Assembly (NCBI GenBank): GCA_963775335.1
Contig: CAVZIJ010000002.1
Coordinates: 682,001-746,000 of the forward strand
Direction of reading: 5' to 3'
From: CAVQCX01 sp963775335
Lineage (GTDB): Bacteria; Pseudomonadota; Gammaproteobacteria; Chromatiales; Chromatiaceae
DNA length: 64,000 bases
The stretch's first letter is position 1. Each line of letters begins with the position of its first letter. The notes under the pieces are model-generated. The model saw only the letters and a list, made by a program, of their open reading frames with translations. It did no database searches and was not told the origin of the DNA. Made by a program: the position numbers and the translations under genes. Of this stretch, positions 26,486-35,547 are shown piece by piece.

Positions 26486-29005
26486 ATGACAAGGATCGCC
26501 GATCTTCGCATCTCCGACATCATCAGCCGGGACGTGCAAACCATTGCGCCGAGCTCGACCCTCTGGGCGGCCGCCGGCCTCATGGCCCGAGCCCGCGTCT
26601 CCAGTTTGGTGGTTACGAGTGCGGACGCCAAGGCCCTGGGGATCCTGAGCGCCGGCGACCTGGTGCGCCTTCAGGCACGAGGCGTCACTTTCTCGACCCG
26701 GGTATCCGAGGTCGTCGACGGGACCCCGATGAGCATGCCGATCGGCCAGGACCTGCGGTCCGCGTACGTCATGCTGCGGCGCGCCGGTGTCACCCAGATG
26801 CTGGCAGACGCCGACGGCCGGCTGGCGGGGCTGGTCAGCGAGACGGATGTCTGCCGCCACCTCAGCGCAGAGGGCCTGGGACGCGCCGGGGACCTGGGGT
26901 CCTTGATCGAGCGCGACATCCCCAGGCTGGGCCTCGGGAGCAGTCTTGGCGAGGCCCTCGCCGCCATGGCCCGGGACGGGCGCGGGCTCATCCTGGTGAT
27001 GGGGTCCGAGCGGCTGCTCGGCACGCTCAGCGAGCGGGATCTGCCGGAGCTGCTAGCGCAGAAGAAAGACGTGTCAGCCCTCCCCCTGGGCGAGGTCATG
27101 AGGGCTCCCCCGGTCACGATCCCGCGGGACCGACTGAATGCCGAGGCCCTGGAGCTGATGGACCGATCCCGCATCGAACACCTTCCCGTATTGGAGGCAG
27201 ATGGGGCGCTGCTTGGCGTTCTCACCCGAGCTCGGATGCTGGAATGTGTCGGTTTCGAGCTGCTCGAAGAGAGCATCGAGGAAGAAAGGGTATTGAGCCG
27301 GGCAAGCTCCGAGAGCGAGAGCCGGCTGGAGCTCAGGCGGATGCACGCCATCCTCGACGCACTCGTGGAGGGAGCCACGGACGCAATCTTCGTCAAAGAC
27401 CAGTCCGGGACCTGTGTGCTCGCCAACGGGGCCATGGCCCGGCTGATTGGGCGCCCCATAAACGAGCTGGTGGGCCGGGATGACTTCGGGCTGTTCCCGG
27501 CCGAGCTGGCCGAGCGTTATCGCGCCGACGACCGGCGCATCATGAGCACCGGCGTGACCGAGACTTACGAGGAGCCGGTCGTGACGCCCGCCGGCACCTT
27601 CGAGTTTCTGACCACCAAAGGCCCCCTGGTCGTCAACGGGGAGGTCCGGGGGATTTTCGGCATAGCCCGGGACATCACCGCACGCAAGCACGCCGAGGAG
27701 GCCCTGCGCCAGAGCGAGGCCCGCTTGGACTTGGCCCAGCGCATCGCCGGGGTGGGCCATTGGCAGATCGATCCCCGGGGGCACGTGCTGATCTGGTCCG
27801 ACGAGATGTATCGCCTGACGGGGCTCGACCCGACCGGCGGCCCGCCCTCCTGGAAGACCTACCTGGACTGGGTGCACCCCGAGGACCGTGCCCGGGTCCG
27901 AGAGGCCCAGTCCGAGGTACTGCGCACCGGCAAACCCACCCAGACAGAGTTCCGTAACAACCCGGCCAAAGGACCGAAACACCACTTCGTCCATCGGGTG
28001 GAGGCCGAGCTGGACTCCAAAGGCCGGGTCACGCGGCTGGTCGGAACCTGCCAGGACGTGACCGAGCTGTGGCGGGCCGAGGCCGAGGCCCGCCAGCGCG
28101 GGGCCGTCCTGGAATCGGTCTTCCGGGCCATCCCCGACCTGTTCTTCCTGATGGACGGCGACGGTACCATTCGGGACTATCGGGCGCAGCGGCCATCCGA
28201 CCTCTATGCGCCTCCCGAGCAGTTCCTCGGCAAGCGCGTCCAGGACGTGGCACCGCCGCAGATCGCCGAGGCGTTCGAGCAGCAGCTGCGAGCGGCGCGC
28301 TCCCAGGCGGGAGTGGTCTCCTTCGAGTACACCCTTCCCCTGCACGGGAGCGAGCGCCGCTACGAGGCCCGGCTGAGCAGACTGGAAGGCGACGGACGGT
28401 GTGTCGCTATGGTGCGGGACATCACCGAGCAGCACCAGGCCCGCCAAGTGTTGGCCGAGAGCGAGAGGCGCTATGCCCTCGCCGCGGCCATCGGTCGCTC
28501 GGCCGCCTGGGAAATGTGGCCGGTGAAGGGCAGACTGTTCTTCGACGACAACCTCCCCCGGGTGATGGGCTATGACAAAGGAGACCTGTCCGAGGCGCTC
28601 GAGGACTGGCTCAGGATCATCCCGGATCACGCCCGGGCTGGGTTCGAAGCGGCGCTGGAGACTGTCGCCGAGGGGCGCTCCCACCGCTTCGACCTAGAGC
28701 ACCCGGTATGCCGCAAGGACGGCTCCGTCGGTTGGGCTCACGTCACCGGCGAGCGTGTCAGCGCGCCGGGTGAAGAGCCCCTTCGCCTGATCGGCTCGTC
28801 GATGGACATCACCGAGCGTAAGCACGGAGAGTCCGAGCGGGAGACCCAGCTCGGCGAGCTGCGCCGCTGGCACGAGGCGATGCTGGGGCGGGAGAGCCGC
28901 ATCCTGGAGCTCAAGGGCGAGATCAACACCCTGCTCGCCGAGCTCGGGAGGCCCCCGCGCTATCGCAGCGTAGCGGATACGACGGATGACCCTGCCGGTG
29001 ACTGA
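26486..29005 (+). CDS. Sensor protein with four CBS-like and four PAS domains, no output domain
   Basis: A protein of 839 aa. The first 265 residues contain two CBS pairs (MTRIADLRISDIISRDVQTI, VTQMLADADGRLAGLVSETD, LPLGEVMRAPPVTIPRDRLN, HLPVLEADGALLGVLTRARM), which usually bind adenosyl ligands. Four PAS domains follow (about 285-405, 410-530, 535-650, 660-780), several ending in DITxRK. The C-terminus is a coiled helix (RESRILELKGEINTLLAEL) with PRYRSV, an ending typical of PAS sensors that pass a signal by contact. There is no kinase, GGDEF, EAL or methyl-accepting domain. GGGGGAG just before the ATG is a good ribosome site. It sits between two hybrid kinases, 12 bases from one and overlapping the other by 20, so it is likely their co-sensor. 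Confidence 0.88.
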   Translation: MTRIADLRISDIISRDVQTIAPSSTLWAAAGLMARARVSSLVVTSADAKALGILSAGDLVRLQARGVTFSTRVSEVVDGTPMSMPIGQDLRSAYVMLRRAGVTQMLADADGRLAGLVSETDVCRHLSAEGLGRAGDLGSLIERDIPRLGLGSSLGEALAAMARDGRGLILVMGSERLLGTLSERDLPELLAQKKDVSALPLGEVMRAPPVTIPRDRLNAEALELMDRSRIEHLPVLEADGALLGVLTRARMLECVGFELLEESIEEERVLSRASSESESRLELRRMHAILDALVEGATDAIFVKDQSGTCVLANGAMARLIGRPINELVGRDDFGLFPAELAERYRADDRRIMSTGVTETYEEPVVTPAGTFEFLTTKGPLVVNGEVRGIFGIARDITARKHAEEALRQSEARLDLAQRIAGVGHWQIDPRGHVLIWSDEMYRLTGLDPTGGPPSWKTYLDWVHPEDRARVREAQSEVLRTGKPTQTEFRNNPAKGPKHHFVHRVEAELDSKGRVTRLVGTCQDVTELWRAEAEARQRGAVLESVFRAIPDLFFLMDGDGTIRDYRAQRPSDLYAPPEQFLGKRVQDVAPPQIAEAFEQQLRAARSQAGVVSFEYTLPLHGSERRYEARLSRLEGDGRCVAMVRDITEQHQARQVLAESERRYALAAAIGRSAAWEMWPVKGRLFFDDNLPRVMGYDKGDLSEALEDWLRIIPDHARAGFEAALETVAEGRSHRFDLEHPVCRKDGSVGWAHVTGERVSAPGEEPLRLIGSSMDITERKHGESERETQLGELRRWHEAMLGRESRILELKGEINTLLAELGRPPRYRSVADTTDDPAGD

Positions 29006-32000
29006 GCCCGGCTTTCCCTATCGGTGGTCCGATCTGGCGCGGCTCGGCGGGCTGGCGCTCGTCTATGTGCTGGTGATCCGGCTGGTACTGACCTACCTGA
29101 CCGCCGATGGCTTCGTCTCGATCGTGTGGGTACCCAGCGGCCTGGGGCTCGCGGTATTGCTGATGGGCGGACGCAAATACTGGCCCGGCATCCTGATCGG
29201 GGCCACATCCGCCTATATGAGCGCGGGCTGGGCGCCGGCCCCTTCGTTCCTCTTCGCTCTGAGCAACACCGTCGAGCCGCTGGTCGGCGTCTGGCTGTTG
29301 TCCCGCAGCAAAGGTTTCGCGGTCACCCTGGAGGATTTCACGAGCTTGCTCGCCCTGGGCGCCGCCGGGGCGGTCAGCGCCGCGCTGGCAGCTGCGATCG
29401 GGGTTTCTGCGCTGCTGATCTGGGGCGGCCTCTCCTTGCGGGCTGCTCCCCATGCCTACCAGCTCTGGTGGATGGGCAATTTTCTGGGCATCCTGGTCGT
29501 GGCGCCTCAGCTGCTGGCCTGGCGGCACCCGCCGCGACACTGGCTGGCCCGAGACAAGCTGCCCGAGACCCTGCTGTTTGTCCTGTTGACCTTCGCGTCC
29601 GGCCAGGCGGTATTTCTCGGCTGGCTCAAGAGCTCGGTCGGTCCCATTTCCCTCGGTTATTGGATGTTCCTCTTGTGCGCTTGGGGGGCGGCACGCTTCG
29701 GCCGTCATGGCGCCTTGCTCGTGATCGGCCTTTCGGCCGTCCAGGGCCTCCTCGGAGCCTTGATCGGGCGCGGATTTTTCCACACCGACCTGGCGGCCAC
29801 CCAGCTGACGAATTACTGGTTCTACCTGCTCATCCTGACCTTCACCGGGCTGTCGCTGGCGCTGGTGATCGAGGGCCGGAGCCGTGCCCTGGCCGCCGTG
29901 CGCCAGGCGCGAGAGGAGGAGACGCGGCTGCTGAACACGGCAGACCAGTCACGCCGGGTGCTCCTGAGTCTGGCGGAGGATCAGAGGGCCACGGAAGCGG
30001 CGCTGAAGGCCGAGCGGGACCTCGGCCAGCGCTATCTGGACACCGTGGAGGCGGTAATCGTAGCGCTGGATACGCAAGGCCGGATCAATCTGCTCAACCG
30101 CAAGGGCCACGCGCTGCTGGGCTACCAGGACGGCAGCCTGCTGGGCAAGAACTGGTTCGCTGTCTGTCTGCCCGAGCCCCAGGGGAAGCGGGGCGCTGAC
30201 AGCCTGTTCGAAGACTTCCTCCAGGGCGGACTGGAGGGGGGCGAATATCACGAGAATGAGGTTCTGACCCGTAAGGGAGAGCGCCGGCTGGTGGCCTGGC
30301 ACAACACCGTGCTGCGAGACGCTCAGGGCACCATCACCGGAGTGCTCAGCGCCGGCGAGGACGTCACCGAGCACAGGCGGGCCGAGGAGGCGCTGCGCCG
30401 CAGCGAGGAGCGCTACCGAACCCTGCTCGAGATAGCGCCGTTTCCCGTGGTCATCACGCGCATACGTGACGGCCTGCTGCGCTACGGAAACCGTCGCGCA
30501 GCCGCGCAGTTCGGCATTGCGCTCGAGGATGGCATAGGCCTCCCGGCAACCCGGTTCTACGCCGATTCCGCGGAGCGGGAGCTGTTGCTGGGGAAACTGC
30601 GCGCTCAGGGTAACGTCCGTGACCAGGAGCTGCGTTTGGCCACCCTGGGGGGACAGCCCTTCTGGGCGCTGGTCTCGGCGGCGATCATCGAGTACGAGGA
30701 CGAGCCGGCGATCTTCGCCGCAATCAACGACATCACGGACCGCAAGCTCGCCGAGCTCGCCCTGCGCGAGAGCGAGGCGTTGCACCACTCTACCGTCATG
30801 TCCCTGGCCGAGGGCGTGATCGTCTTCGATGCCGAGGGCCGGATCCTGTCGTGCAACCCGGCAGCGGAGCGCATCCTGGGCCTCACGGCGTCGGAGATCG
30901 ACGCCGACGTGCCCTGCGTGGCGGGCCGTAACCCGATTCGCGAGGATGGCTCACCCCTGGCCGAGGAAGAGCGCCCGCTTGCCCGGGTGCTGTCCACGGG
31001 TCAACCCCAGCGCGAGATCCTGCTGGGAGACCGTACCGCCGACGGCAGGCTAATCTGGCTTCGGCTCAACGTCGAGCCGGTGCGCGGCGAGACCGATGGG
31101 CAGAGGGTTGCGGCGGTGGCGTCGTTCGTCGACATCACCGAACAGAAACAGCTGAATGACGAGCTGGAGCGGCATCGCCATCACCTTGAGGAGCTGGTGG
31201 AGCAGCGCACCGAAGAGCTGGCCGAGGCGCGCGAGCGGGCCGAGGCCGCGAGCCGCGCGAAAAGCGCGTTCCTGGCCAACATGAGTCACGAGATCCGCAC
31301 GCCGATCAATGCGATCGTCGGGCTGACCCACCTGCTGCGGCGCGGCCGCCCGACGCCCACCCAGGCCGATCGCCTGGCCAAGATCGAGTCCTCGGCAACC
31401 CACCTGATGTCGGTCCTGAACGACATCCTGGATCTGTCCAAGATCGAGGCCGCCCGCCTGGAGCTGGAGGAGACCGATTTCGCACTGGAGGGGGTGCTGG
31501 ACCATGTGCGCTCGCTCATCGCCGAGGAGGCGTCGGCCAAAGGGCTTGCCGTGGAACTGGACAGCGACGCGGTTCCGAAGTGGCTGCGCGGCGACCCCAC
31601 GCGACTGCGCCAGGCCCTGCTGAACTATGCCGCCAACGCCGTCAAGTTCACCACCCAGGGGACCATCAGCTTGCGGGTGCGTCTCGTGGAAGAGAAAGAC
31701 GACCAGGTTCTGCTGCGTTTCGAAGTCCAGGACACCGGCATGGGCGTCGCGCCCGATCAGCTCAGGCGGGTGTTCGGCACCTTCGAGCAGGCTGACGCCT
31801 CGACCACACGCAGATACGGAGGCACCGGGCTGGGGCTCGCCATCACCCTGCGGCTGGCGGAGCTGATGGGGGGGGACGTGGGGGTCGACAGCGAGCTCGG
31901 TCGCGGCAGCACCTTCTGGTTCACCGCGCGCCTCGGGCGCGGCCAGGGAGCGCCGGCGCTCGGCCGCCCACCCGACCAGGATGCCGAAGAGCAGCTGCGG

Positions 32001-33072
32001 CGGCGCCCCCCGGGAACGCGGGTGCTGCTGGCCGAGGACAACGAGATCAACCGAGAGGTCGCGCTCGAGCTGCTGCACGCGGTCGGCCTGAGGGTGGACT
32101 CTGCGACGGATGGTCGTGAGACGGTCGCCAAAGTCCGGGAGAATCCCTACGCCCTGATTCTGATGGACGTGCAGATGCCGGAAATGGACGGCCTGGACGC
32201 CACCCGGGCGATCCGGGCCCTGCCGCGGGGCGGCGATCTGCCGATCCTGGCCATGACGGCCAATGCCTTCAACGAGGACCGACGGGCCTGTCTCGATGCC
32301 GGAATGAACGACTTCGTGGCCAAGCCGGTCGACCCCCGCGCCCTCTACGACGCCCTGCTCAGGTGGCTGCCGGAGCAGGGCCCCGTCCGCCCCGCGCCAC
32401 CGGCCGCCAAGCAAGAGCAAGAGGCACACTGGGAGCGGCTCTCGCGCATTCCCGGTCTGCAGCCTGGCCGGGGAAAGGCGTTGCATCTCAGCGTAGAGGC
32501 ATATCGGCGTCTCTTGCAGTTGTTCGCCGATCACCACGCCCGCGACGCCGAGCTGATCGGCGAGCGGCTGGCTGCCGGGGATCTGGGCGAGGTGCGTCGC
32601 CTGGCCCACGCACTGAAAGGCGCGGCGGGCAATCTGGGGGCCGTCGAGGTATCGGTTGGCACGCAGGCCCTGGAAGAGGTGCTCCGCCGCGGCGGAGCCC
32701 GGGCCGAGATCGCGCAGTGCGGCGCACGTCTCGGCTCGGCACTGACCACCGTGTTCGCAGGCATCCGGGAGGTCCTGGCCGAGGCCGAGCCGGGATTGGC
32801 CCCGCCCGGGGAAGACACCGGACGTTCTCGGCGCTTTGCTGGCACGTCTGGACTTCCTGCTCACGGCTGGCGACATGACGGTCAACGAGCTGGCGCGTAC
32901 CGAGCAGCATCAACTGCGGGCGGGCCTGGGCAAGACCGGTGAGAACATCTTGAAGTGCATCGACCGCTATGATTACGAAGCAGCCAGCGAGTTGGTTCGA
33001 GCCACGAGGTCTCCAAGCCAGGGTCCGGCCCCGCCGTCCGACGGGTCCGAGGAGACTGAACGGAACGGCTGA
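28986..33072 (+). pseudogene. MASE1 hybrid histidine kinase with a frame break near its C-terminus
   Basis: The main frame runs to 32942 (1318 aa). It has a MASE1 membrane sensor (about residues 15-300, SIVWVPSGLGLAVLLMGG), three PAS domains (335-460, 465-585, 590-715), HisKA with FLANMSHEIRTPINA (His 768), HATPase_c (865-985), a receiver (Asp 1061 in LILMDVQMPEMDG) and Hpt (His 1208 in AHALKGAAGNLGA). All catalytic parts are intact. From about 32790-32820 the matching sequence continues in another frame (DVLGALLARLDFLL... to YDYEAASELVRAT, ending at 33072), giving the same C-terminal module as in the 2158-aa kinase. A one-base indel in the run CCCCGCCCGGGG explains it. The enzyme may still work without this tail. 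It overlaps the CBS-PAS gene by 20 bases. Confidence 0.85.
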
Positions 33073-33197
33073 GGCCCGTTCGGCCGATACGGAGGCACCG
33101 CCAGCCCTCGCGGCGATTGCGGGCGTTCGACCCGGAAATCGATCCACCGGATCGAGGGGCGGTAAACGACTTCGGGTGTTATGGCGCTGCCATCCCT

Positions 33198-33248
33198 GGC
33201 GAAGCTCCGAGGCTTCGCCCATCCCCAGCCCCGCCATCCCTGGCGGGG
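33198..33248. terminator. Tandem hairpins between convergent genes
   Basis: Two perfect hairpins stand in a row: GGCGAAGC-tccgag-GCTTCGCC (33198-33219) and CCCCGCC-atccct-GGCGGGG (33229-33248). Both lie between the end of the kinase gene and the end of imuB, which converge, so they may act as a two-way stop. The word CCATCCCTGGCG occurs in both. No long T-run is present. Confidence 0.5.
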
Positions 33249-33291
33249 CGTTCATCGGGCTGCGAAGGTCCACTGGACCTTGGGTCCCGGC

Positions 33292-34728
33292 TCACCCAAA
33301 CACGCCATGCAGAAACCACTGGTGCTGGCCGCGCAGCTCGCGGAAGATCCACAGACGCACGCCCTCGGGAGTGCGGGCGACGTAATAGTCCCGGGCCTGG
33401 TCGACCCCGTCCCACCAGCCGGACTCGATGCGCCGACAGTCGGTCTCCAGGACCAGCGGGCCGCCGCGCCAGGGTCTGCCCTGGCGCAGCTCCAGGGGCT
33501 CGGGCCTGGCGAGCAGCCAGGGGGGACCGCTGCCCAGGACGCCCGCCGGCTCCGCCTCTTCCCCCGGAGGGGTCTGGCGGCTGGCCCGCTCGGGGCGATG
33601 GTCGGCCATGAGGGAGAGCCCCCGTACCCGCTCAGGCCCCAGACGGGCGCGCAGGCGCTCCAGCAGGCGGATATCGCTTCCGTCTCGCCGGCCCGCCCGA
33701 AGAAACAGCTCGCCGTTTCTCGAGGCCAGCGGCTCGGGACAGTCCACGGTGAGTATGATCTCCCGCACCGGTGCCGGCAGCTCGATGCGCTCCAGTCGCT
33801 CGCGCAGCAGCTCTATGATGGGCTCGGCCTCGCTCAGGGGCTCGAGCAGGCCGAGCCTGAAGCGGGTGGGCGGCGGAGCGGCATGGACAAGCGTCCAGTC
33901 CAGGCGCAGGGCCCCGGCCTGGCGCCCGATGAGAAAGCCCGACAGCTCCAGGACCAGACGGCGCGCCCCGAACAGCAGGGCCTGGGCAGCATGCACCTCC
34001 GAAAGCAGCTCCAGGCGCCCCCGGTAACGGGCTGGAGGCTCGAAGATCGGGCGCGGGTCCGGGGCCTCACCCAGCAGGCGGTCCAGCCAAAGCACGAAGT
34101 CTGCACCGAAACGCCGCGCCAAACCCGCCCGGGGCAGCCCGAGCAGCCCCCCGGTTAGCTCCAGCCCCATGCGTCCCAGCGCACCGAGCACCTCGGGCTC
34201 CAGGCCCAGCGACTGCAGGGGCAGCTCGGCGAGCACCTGCCTCAGGGCATGCAGATCCTCCATGATCTCCCCCCAGCCCGCACGCGCCAGGCGCAGGGCC
34301 CCCTCCGGCGTGGGCGCCAGACAAAGCCGGGCCTGATAGCCCAGTCCCCCCAGACCCTCCCGGACAGCCCCCAAAAAGAGCCGCGGACCCTGAAAGAGGC
34401 GCAGGCTCCCGGCCGCCTCCAGCAGCAGGCCCCGCGGCACCAGGCTCACTTGGGAGGTGAAGCGCTCCGCCCAGGCGGCGAGAGCGGCCAGCGCCGCCTC
34501 TTCGCGGACCGGATCACGCTCGATCAGACGCAGATCGGCCGCCAGCGCCCGGGCCGCCCCCGCAGACATCCCGGGCCTAAGACCGAGGTCCGCCGCCGGC
34601 GGATTGGGCAGCAGGATGCGGGGCCCACCCCCGCTGCGCTCGACCACCGCCAGGGGCGTCCCCGTAGCGACCCCACGGCTGAAAATCTCCAGGGGCAGAC
34701 AGGGCAGATGGACAGCGAGCCAACGCAT
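33292..34728 (-). CDS. imuB: ImuB, inactive Y-family DNA polymerase-like mutagenesis protein
   Basis: A protein of 478 aa starting MRWLAVHLPCLPLEIFSRG, the usual ImuB beginning. The region PLAVVERSGGGPRILLPNPPA and GLRPGMSAGAARALAADL follows the Y-family palm pattern, but the catalytic acidic residues of DinB-type polymerases are not in place, as expected for ImuB. The C-terminal part (residues 330-478) includes VRGLSLMADHRPERA, matching the region that binds the sliding clamp and DnaE2 in studied relatives. In other bacteria ImuB recruits DnaE2 for error-prone repair; no dnaE2 gene follows here. ImuA lies 17 bases upstream in the same operon. Confidence 0.88.
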   Translation of the reverse strand: MRWLAVHLPCLPLEIFSRGVATGTPLAVVERSGGGPRILLPNPPAADLGLRPGMSAGAARALAADLRLIERDPVREEAALAALAAWAERFTSQVSLVPRGLLLEAAGSLRLFQGPRLFLGAVREGLGGLGYQARLCLAPTPEGALRLARAGWGEIMEDLHALRQVLAELPLQSLGLEPEVLGALGRMGLELTGGLLGLPRAGLARRFGADFVLWLDRLLGEAPDPRPIFEPPARYRGRLELLSEVHAAQALLFGARRLVLELSGFLIGRQAGALRLDWTLVHAAPPPTRFRLGLLEPLSEAEPIIELLRERLERIELPAPVREIILTVDCPEPLASRNGELFLRAGRRDGSDIRLLERLRARLGPERVRGLSLMADHRPERASRQTPPGEEAEPAGVLGSGPPWLLARPEPLELRQGRPWRGGPLVLETDCRRIESGWWDGVDQARDYYVARTPEGVRLWIFRELRGQHQWFLHGVFG

Positions 34729-34745
34729 GGACCGGGCAGGCTCAC

Positions 34746-35426
34746 TCAGGGACGGGCGGCTTGCGCAGGCGCCACCCCGGCGAGCGCCTGTCGGAGGACA
34801 GACGAAACCTTCGGGGAGTCGAGCAGAAGAGGACCCGGCGACCAGGCACCCCGGCACTTGAGGATGCGCACCTCCAGCCCCCCGGGGCGGGCCGCCACCC
34901 GCAGACGCAGGGGGGCCGGCGAGGGCTCGACCTGCGCAGCCTCGGGGCGAAACAGAAAGCCCGTGGCCTGGCCAGCCTCGGCGGCGAGCTGCAGGCGGCG
35001 CAGGCTCCGCATCTCCATCCGGCCCGGCCAGCCCAGCACGGCGCTGCAGGCGCCCGAGCGCAACGCCTGCTCCAAGGCCCAGAGCCCCTCGCGCCCGTCC
35101 GGGGCATGGATCAGCAGCAGCCGGGAGAGATCCAGGCCGGCCCCGGCCCAACCCGGGGCATAGGGATCGAGCGGCGGCGCCACCAGGGCGACCCAGCGGC
35201 TGTCCCGGCTCAGGCGGGCGAGCGCCGGCAGGATGAGCTCCAGGCCACCGCGGCCGGGACCGCCGGCCAGGATCTCCACCAGAGCGCCCCGGGGCCATCC
35301 CCCGTCCGACAGCAGGGTATCCAGGTCGGCGAAGCCCGAAGGAATACCGTCCCCGGCGCTGGGGGAAGGGGACCGGCCACGCCACAGGTCGGCACGGCCG
35401 CTGATCAGCTGATCCAGACTCGTCAT
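34746..35426 (-). CDS. imuA: ImuA, SOS mutagenesis accessory protein (RecA-like)
   Basis: A protein of 226 aa. It shows the ImuA pattern GIPSGFADLDTLLSDGGWPRG, then GALVEILAGGPGRGGLELIL where RecA has its Walker A region, LLLIHAPDGREGLWALEQAL and SGACSAVLGW. ImuA is a RecA/SulA-related partner of ImuB in error-prone repair. The ATG at 35426 was chosen; a longer frame to 35486 would add 20 residues that look like leader sequence. No SOS box (CTGT-N8-ACAG) is seen in the 92 bases between this start and the IS end at 35519. Its natural promoter is probably the lexA promoter at 38.7 kb, now separated by the IS. Confidence 0.85.
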   Translation of the reverse strand: MTSLDQLISGRADLWRGRSPSPSAGDGIPSGFADLDTLLSDGGWPRGALVEILAGGPGRGGLELILPALARLSRDSRWVALVAPPLDPYAPGWAGAGLDLSRLLLIHAPDGREGLWALEQALRSGACSAVLGWPGRMEMRSLRRLQLAAEAGQATGFLFRPEAAQVEPSPAPLRLRVAARPGGLEVRILKCRGAWSPGPLLLDSPKVSSVLRQALAGVAPAQAARP

Positions 35427-35509
35427 GGCGAAAATCGCACCGCGAACGTTCTTCGACCTAGGTTCAACTCTCAGGAAAGATCGCAAAAGTCTGTCGAAGC
35501 GCCCCCTCT

Positions 35510-35518
35510 CCCCCCGGG
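35510..35518 (+). repeat. Left 9-bp target site duplication (CCCCCCGGG)
   Basis: CCCCCCGGG directly left of the IS end, identical to 37891-37899 on the right side. A 9-bp duplication is the usual length for Tn5-type elements. The target lies in a dispersed REP-like repeat. Confidence 0.85.
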
Positions 35519-35544
35519 CTGTCTATTACCCATACCGGAGACAG
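35519..35544 (+). repeat. IS terminal inverted repeat, left end
   Basis: It reads CTGTCTATTACCCATACCGG then AGACAG. It pairs with the right end with six mismatches in 26. Confidence 0.85.
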
Positions 35545-35547
35545 CCG

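Noticed and set aside
33181..34158. Plus-strand open frame across imuB (325 codons)
   Set aside because: Antisense shadow of imuB without a plausible start or domain.
34728..35385. N-terminal extension of imuB in its open frame (to 35385)
   Set aside because: It overlaps imuA fully in another frame; the true ImuB start MRWLAVHL is at 34728.
35427..35518. An SOS box directly upstream of imuA
   Set aside because: No CTGT-N8-ACAG or near match is present. The palindrome GAACGTTC at 35438-35445 has the wrong form for this LexA type.
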